NCBI GenBank assembly: GCA_958298945.1
Contig: OY282609.1
Location: forward strand, 31,221,212 to 31,285,211
DNA length: 64,000 bases
DNA from: Atherix ibis
Taxonomy: Eukaryota > Arthropoda > Insecta > Diptera > Athericidae
Direction: 5' to 3'
The notes beneath the pieces are model-generated. The model searched no databases and was not told the origin of the DNA. It saw only the letters and a program-made list of their open reading frames with translations. Position numbers and translations under genes: made by a program. Shown here in pieces: positions 24,301-33,300 of this stretch; the first letter of the stretch is position 1; each line of letters opens with the position of its first letter.

Positions 24301-27300
24301 TAGGCAAATTGAGAACAGTTCTCACCAAATGGTGCTCTCTGTTCTTCTCGATCTCACAGCGGACATATTGTTTCAGTTTCCATTGTTCCAAACTAGATTC
24401 TAATTGGAGAAGATGAAATTTACTGTTATTTTCATTATTATTGATGATAAATACGAGGTCTGTTCAAAAAGTATCGCGAATTTTGAATTTCCGTGGGTTA
24501 CGTATATTCGATGTTCGATTTTTTGTGGCGTTATGTTGGTATTCATAACAAGTTCGGCCATTTTGAATGTTCAGTTAATTTTTTGCAGCTGTTTTGCTTG
24601 CACCTGTTTTGGCTCGTCTTCGATTTTTGTTCAATTTCAATCAAAAACAGCATCGCATTAACATTGCTAAGGAGTTGTTAGACTCTGTCCGCAACGACCC
24701 AAATTTCCTCCAGATGGTCATGACTGGTGACGAATCATGGGTTTATTTTTATGACGTGGAAACCAAAGCTCAATCATCCCAATGGAAGCTGCTAATTCTT
24801 GCCACAGGGTAGAACGGTCAATAAGGAATATTACCTGCAAGTTATGCGCAAGTTGCGCGAAGCAATCCGCCAGAAACGTCCGGATTTATGGAAGAACAAA
24901 AATTGCCTTTTGCCATTTTTGGCCAAAAACAACACTAATAATGCTGCAGCCACCGTGTTCCCCAGACCTGTGACTTTTTCTTGTTGCCGAAACTCAAGAG
25001 ACCCATGAAAGGACGATGCTACGCTACGATTGAGGAGATAAAGACGGCATCGAAGGAGGAGCTGAACAAGATCACAAAAAACGGATTGGAAAAAGCGTTG
25101 GCACAAGTGTATGTGTATAATATCTGGCGGGGATTACTTTGAAGGGGACAAAATAGATATTCATTAATAAATAAAGAATTTTTCAAAAAACACAAAATTC
25201 GCGATACTTTTTGAACAGACATCGTGTTTTCCATTGTTGAATAATCGAAGCTTTTTTTTTGAATTTACAGTTCATTTATTGAATTATTCAATAATTCCCA
25301 GAAGGGTAAACAAAAATCATTTGGATTGCGTAATTAGTGAATTATGCAATTCCAAAAAAAAAATATATTTTATTATTTCGAGTTTTTTTTAACCAATTAT
25401 GCCATTCTTGTTTGCGCGTCAGTGGTAATTTTTTCCTAACATTTTTTACAGAACTCAAATAATTTATCGGCAAATTATGGCAGCAGTCCAATAAAAGGCA
25501 TATTTGAAATTATATTATATTTTCGAGAAGAAAAAAAATTCAATTTTAATTGAATTCCTATAAAAAAAAAAAAAAATTTCATCAAATCTTAAATTGTGAA
25601 TTCTCGTCCCAAAAATTTTAGCCCTTGTGTGGAAATTTTCAATTATTAAAATGGAACCGAAATCCAAAAAAAACAGTAAATTCCCCATCCTTGGAAAAAC
25701 CTTTTAAAAACTCCTCTTAAAACGCCATTGCCCTATCCTTGAATATGGTAAAATTATTCCCGATCACTAATTCGGTTTTCGATCAGAACACTCCACCTCG
25801 TCTATTTGATTACATTGCGTCCTCTCTTAAGCGAAAAGATTACTATCCAGGCGTGTTCTCAGATATGTCGGATGCCTTAGTTCGAGTATGGTCCCTGTAC
25901 TGCTCTGAAAACTCAAGAGCTTCCTTCTCTCCACATACTTCTTTATTTTAAAATAATATCACTTCCAACGACATTTCCAAATAACAATTAATATTGACTA
26001 TTCCGAAATATCCCCTAGCATAGCTGGTGTTTCTCAAGGCAGTATTCTTGGTCCAATCCTATACAATATTTATACTTTTAACATCCCAACTAATCTCAAA
26101 ACTATAATCGATATCCTTGGCTGACCACACCCCACTTCAATATCAAAATCGCTTCAAGAAACCTAGAATCCCATATCACTAACTTCCAAGACTAAAGGTA
26201 AAATGAGCAGAAGAGTGTACATGTTACCTTCACCCTCTGCAAATTTCCTTCCATCCCAATATACCTTAATGGCGACATTATTCTATTAAAATACAAAGTA
26301 CGTTAGCTGGGACTAAACCTACACAAATGACTTACTTGGAACGTTCATACGACATCAAAAAGACTTGAACTTGACAGACATTACCGACTACTTCTTAGAC
26401 TACTGGACAACTGATCGAAACTGATACTAAAAAACACGATTATAAAACCGTTCTGGACTTACGGTATCGAACTATGGAATTCTACCAAGGCTTCCAATTA
26501 CTATCGCATCCAATCCGTTTAATGCAAAATGCTCCGAAAAATCGTTAATGCACCGTTCTACGAGGTTCGTTCAATAAGTCCTTAGAAAAAGATGGAAAAA
26601 AAACTGTTTTTAAACAAAAAAAATTATTTTTCAACATACTCTCCTTTTAGCTCTATACACTTTTCCAACCATTTTTCCAAAATTTTTATCCCGTCCAAAA
26701 AATAGGATTTCGGAAGTTCTGCAAAATACTCATCCGTTTGATCAATGACGTCCTCGTTGGAAGTGAACCGTCGTCCGCCAAGCCATTTCTTCAGATTGGA
26801 GAAAAGAAAATAGTCACTCGGGGCCAAATCTGGCGAATAAGCGGGATGCTGCAACAATTCCATTCTCAATTCCACAATTTTGGCCATGGAAACAGCGCAG
26901 GTGTGCGCACGCGCATTGTCCTGATACAAGAGGATTTTTTTCTTCATCAGATGGGGGCGTTTCTCTTTGATTTCCTCGATAAACCGTTGCAATAACGACG
27001 CGTAATACGCTCCTGTTATTGTTTTTCCTTTTTCCAAGTAGTCGATAAAAATGATGCCCTGCGAATCCCAAAAGACCGTGGCCATCACCTTGCCGGCCGA
27101 TGGCACAGTTTTTGCCTTCTTCGGAGCCCGTTCACCCTTGAAAATCCACTGTGATGACCGTCTCTTCGTTTCTGGAGTGTATTAGTGTATCCAGGTTTCG
27201 TCCACAGTGACATATCGACGAAGGAATTCGGCAGGATTGCGATGAAAGAGTGCCAACATAGCCTCAGAGTCCACTACACGATTGCGCTTATTCTCCTCTG

Positions 27301-30300
27301 AGAGCAAACGCGGCACCCATCTTGCCGAAATTTTTTTCACAGACAATTTTTCATGCAAAATTGAAGCGACTGTACCTTGTGATATGCCCGTGGCCTCAAC
27401 TAATTCGCGCACTTTAATTCGCCGATCGTTCAAAATCAGATCGTGGATTTTGTCGATGATTTCAGGAGTAGACACCTCAACTGGGCGTCCTGAACGATGT
27501 TCATCTTTTTTGGATGAACGGCCACGTTTAAATTCATTCACCCAATTGTAAACCGTCGCAAACACAGGTGCAGATGTGCCATGAACTGCATCCAACTCGG
27601 CTTTGATTTCTTTCGGGCTTGAGCCTTTCAAATGGAGATGTTTGATGACAGCCCTAAACTCGCTTTTTTCCATTGTTATGCACAAATAAATGTCGTTAAC
27701 TTTAATCGACGATAGAAATTGACCTACGCTATGGATCGAGCTGATATTTTGACAGCTTTCCTGTCGATAATGCTACTTACAAAAAAAAATTTCCCGGATT
27801 TTCTAAGGACTTATTGAACGACCCTCGTATATTCGTAACAAAGTTATTCATCGTCACGTAAATGTTCCCTTCGTTCATGATTTGTGCGTCTCTCGTTATA
27901 AAAAGTTTCATTCCCGACTATCCTATCACTATAATCCTCTCATTAAAAAGCTTTCCTCTATTACCTTCCCTATTTACATTCATCGGCATTTAAACCGAAA
28001 TTGGCCATGAGATTATGTAGTTGTAGATAGCTAAACAATTAAAAAAATCAAACTAGATATATTATTTAAATTGAGTCCAAATCTGATAAATCTGGAATAG
28101 AATATGATGTCGGTCAAATGCCTCAAGGCCGCGGCGCAAAGGCGAGCTCTTTAAAGCACATTTTTCATAACATTTTCGCAGACTTCTATTATTATTTCAG
28201 CAATTTCGTTTCGAATGTTGTCCTTAAGCATCGAGGTTAGTGTACACCTTTTTCTTCAAGTGCGCCCATACGAAGAAATCGGGAGGGTTCAAATCAGGGG
28301 ATAGTGGGGGCCAGTCGATATCTCCACTTTTTGACATTATTCGGCCGGGAAATATTTCTCTCAAAATTTTCGTTGGAACCACATGTTCTGTAGGCGTAAT
28401 TGATCCAACTCAGGGAGAAGAAAGCTTACCAACATGTCCCGACAACGGTCACCAGGAACTGTTGCAGCATTGCCTCTAGCATACTCAAAGAAATAGAGCC
28501 CAATGATGCCACCGGCCCAAATGTCGCACCATACTGTTACCCTACGAAGGTGGGTATTTTGTTTATTAACAAAGCCAGAGAAGTCGAAATGCGCTTAGTC
28601 GCTCATAGTGATTTTTTTCCAAAAGTCTGCTTGTCTATACCGATCAGTATACCTCGAACACTCCAGTCTCGCCTCCGTTCATGGTCATTTGCCTGCAGCT
28701 GTTGTAGCAATTGAGAATTTTTAACAAATATAGTAGAGAATTTTTAACAAATTTTTGAGAATTTTTAACAAATATAGTAGAGAGCAACACTCTGCCTCAC
28801 ACTGTCAGATGTACGTTGGTTTAATTGTCGGCCAGTCTTCTCTGTATCTTCCAGTATATGCATATTTTCAAAATCATTTATTACACGCTGAATGGTTGAC
28901 TTGTTGGACATATGATTAACACCAAAAAAATCACGTAATTTTTTTCGCGTATTAACAATTGAACAATTACTTAAATAAAATGTTTAAATAATTTCAACAC
29001 GTTGTTGCGACGTTAAATGCTCAATAAAAAATTGTTATCGATCACTCTCTACGACTGTCAAATGCCAACAGATAAATGTCATTCAAATCAAACTGGCAGC
29101 CAAACAAAATCGACCTGAAACGCCACGAACTTTCTCGACTAACCAATCCTTACATACTTTTGGACAATGTATAAAATATTCTTCAAAATCAGAGAATATT
29201 TCAAAGATGACTTTGCTATATTTGATTGAGATAGTAACTGAAGTTAAAAAAAAATTAACCAAACCAAAATGGCGGCCAAACAAAATCGATTTGGAATATA
29301 AAAAGCACCCTGTATATTAATTAGAACCTTATTTTTGTATGTATCATACACTAAAGTTTACTAAGTTAAAAAGGCTGGTTCAGCAGATCTTCAGAAATTG
29401 ATAATTGTCCATAACTAGTTCCGTTGCAAAGATTTTTTTTTTATAGAACATTTCAAACTAATCAACCTCTTTATAAAAAAGGACGTCTCTATTTTACCTT
29501 ATGTTTACGAATAATTAAAGTAAAATATTCTTAAATAGAACAGTTACACTCTGTTTACTCTAACAAAGTAAAAGTCTGCATCAACTAATATCATTTTTAT
29601 TAGTGAAATAAGAATAAAGTACCATCAAAACTTGTGGATTAAATCTATATTGCAGACCCATGACTGCTATTTTACAAAAATAAAAAAATTCTTATAATAA
29701 ATCAGAACAAAATTATTTACAAAATATGTTTAAAACTTGGACATATCATAATTTGTAAAAATATAATAATTTCACATTTGTGGAAAAAAGTTTTTTTATT
29801 TATATTTTTATTGTCTTTATGACAATTACTCTTACATAAATTCGAGTCTTTATTTGATATGCAAATAATATGGTACGTATTTGCTAATATGGAAACCTTA
29901 TCGAATGAAAATGTAATCAGAAAATTGCATAAATGCAGAAATACTTGAAAGTATATCATTAATCAGATTTATTCTAGCGAAAACATTATCTTATGCTAGG
30001 GTTATTTTATACTTATCAGTGGATTAACTTCGTTTTCCACAGCAATGAAAATATTCTTTCTACACAATGACTATCGATTATATATGTTCTACATCATTGA
30101 ATTTAGGAATAGAAAAAAGCGCATAAATCCCTATCAAACACACTTGTAACTTTTCAATTATTATTGGAACATTCCAATGAATATATTAAATCCGATTTTG
30201 CAGAAATCGAAAATACTTCTTTGATATCAATTGAATAATAAATCCAGAATATTCATTTTGTTCCATAAACTATTCAAATAGAACAATTTTATTTTTATTA

Positions 30301-33300
30301 TTTCTTAAATGTTTTTATTTATTTTGTTGTTGTTTTTTTTTTAAATGAAAATGTAATTTATTAATTTTTTTTTAATCCTAGTATAACAAATTATATCTCT
30401 TAAATAACTTCAATTTTTTTGTTGGTAGTTAATGGCTATTCTGAAGTTATTTTGCATTACGGTGCGCAACGTTTCTGGTTCTGAATTTTTGTTTGAATAT
30501 TCTGCTTTAGTCCCCAAATATTTTGAGGTTTGTTCACGTAAACCCATTCCTCTAAGGAACCGCACACAAAAAAATCTGGAGAACGAGGTGGTCGAGCTAA
30601 ATTTGCATTTTTTGAAATTATTTGGTCATTGAAAAGTTCTCGAAGAATCGCCAATGTTGCTCTCACAGTATGAGGTGCAGCTCCATCTTTCCGGAACCAT
30701 ACGAGATCCGTTCAAAAAGTATCGCAAGTTTTGAATTTTCGCGGGTTACTTATATTTGATTTTCGATTTTCGTGACGTTGTGTTGGTACTCATGTTTCTC
30801 ACTTATGCCGAAAAGTTCGGCCATTTTGAATGTTCAGTTAATTTTTGACAGCTGCTTTACTTGCACTTATTTTAGCTCGTCTTCGATTTTTGCCCATTTG
30901 CGACCAAAAACAGCATCGCATTAAAATTGCTAAGGAGCTGTTGGACTTTGACTGCGACTATCCAAATTTGCTCCAGAGGGTCATAACTGGTGACGAATCA
31001 TGGGTTTATGGTTATGAAGTGGAAACCAAAGCTCAATCATCCCAATGGAAACTGCCGCATGAGCCAAGACCGAAAAAATCGCGCCAAGTTCGGTCGAATG
31101 TGAAGGTTTTGGTTAGTTTTCTTCGATTGCAGGGGCGTGGTGCATTATGAAGTCTTGCCACAGGGTAAAACGGTTAATAAGGAATATTACCTGCAAGTTA
31201 TGCGCAAGTTGCGCCAAGCAATCCACCAGAAACGCCCGGATTTGTGGAAGAACAAAAATTGCCTTTTGCCATTTTTGGCCAAAAACAACACACTAATAAT
31301 GCCGCAGCTAGCGTATTCCCCAGATTTCGTCCCCTGTGACTTTTTCTTGTTCCCGAAATAGATTCTCTGATCCATTTTTTGAAATGGGCAAAAATCGAAG
31401 ACGAGCCAAAACACGTGCAAGCAAAGCAGCTGTCAAAAATTAACTGAACATTCAAAATGGCCGAACTTGTCGGCATAAGTGAGAGACAAGAGTACCAACA
31501 TAACGCCATAACAAAATCGAAAATCGTAGCCCGCGGAAATTCAAAATTCGCGATACTTTTTAAACAGACCTCGTATACCAGGGTTACTCAGAACTGCCGG
31601 ACCTAAAAAAAAATTTCTAACATGGTCCGGTACACCGCCTCAAAGATGGTTTGTGGATGCTAACTCTGCCGGCCATAATTCCACACCAAACAGTGCATCT
31701 AAGAGGGTGTAATGGACGCTGATGCAACTCTATCGAATTCTCCGGCAGTTCTGTTTATGGACATGTCCAATCGCTCATAATGAGATTGTTCAAAAAGTTG
31801 GCATTATCTGTCGCAAGCTGAACGTATTTTTTGGCATACGAGTATTGTAGTTATTGGCAATAATTCTTGAGCCAATTGAATTTTGTATGGAAACATCCTC
31901 AGATCAAGTTTCAAAATGCGTCGTAGCGATGTTCTGGAGAGGCCCAACTTTAGTAGACACAAATGGAGCATCGTTGACACTTTCGCGTACAGCCTCCACA
32001 GGGTGTTCATTGAGAACAGCTCGATTAAAATTTGTTTTTGGCTCATCAAATACTGCACCACATTTTCTTTGTATTCTAACAACAGATCGTTCGGAAGAAA
32101 ATTAAAATTCAACAATTTTGACACGTTCATCAACTAAGTATGAAGACATCAAAAAAATTTTATAAAATTCTTTATAATCTGCAACAGCAAAAAATGAAAA
32201 AATGAAAAAATAAAAAAGTTTAATGCATTTTAAATTAGTCCGTTCAAGTTGCACCCCACCCTGTACATGATATGTCTATAAAATCGACTATAATATTTAA
32301 GAATAATAATTTTTTTTTTAAAACTCTACTCAAAAATTTTTTCTTACTTTAATAAGATACAAAAAAAATAATATTTAAAGTTAAGCCGACTTACTTTTAA
32401 AATTATTCTACTTTATTCTTTTATATCATATATTATAAATTTTCCTTTTAAGTATTCTATTTTAAATAATAGAGAGAAAGAGAGAGAGAGAAAAAACCAT
32501 TTGATATACTAGCAAAAATTAACATAATAGTCACCTTGAAATTGCTAAACACAATTCAAAGTAGAGAATGTAGGCATTTGCATAATTTCCTTATTTAAAA
32601 TTTTCACAAGAGAAAAATATTAATTTCCGTTTCGTATAAATTTTAATCAAAAGTGTTTTTTCTTATGAGAGTATTTGTGCAATATTATTCGTTTTTAGAA
32701 TGAATCCAAATTAAGAATAAAACTTAATTAAACAGCCACTAGGTGAAAATGTATCCAAAAATATCGTGAGTTTCGTTTGAAACTACGGAAGAAAAGACGT
32801 GTCCGACGGAAGGTAGGAAAATATTTTCCTGTGACCTATGAAAATTTCCAAAAATCACCGAATCGCACCAATATCTGACAAAATAATACGAAATAAAATG
32901 CCAAATTCTAGAGGCAACTTCGTTCATCTACGACGGTACAAGAGGGGAAATTACGTTAACTGGAATGTTTTCGTTCACTCGTTCTTTCTTACCATTTCAG
33001 CAAAACTCCCAAAAATGTGTTCATAATTATGTAATTTTTAATGCAAGCCACCATTCCTTACTAAAGAACTTTAAAAGTAAATTAGTTCAAGGATTTATAA
33101 ATAAAAATAAAAATATCCACATTCACCTCTTCTTACGAAAATTTAAATAAAAAACAAAATTTTTCCAAACTTCCTCTTCTAATTTTCTTCTTTACTTCTC
33201 TTATGCTTCTTCTTCTTCTTTGACATTTATAAGCTTTCGTGGACGTTTTCTTATTCTGTAGCGTGTATAATTATAAGAGGATTGGCTTCTTGCTTTGTCT

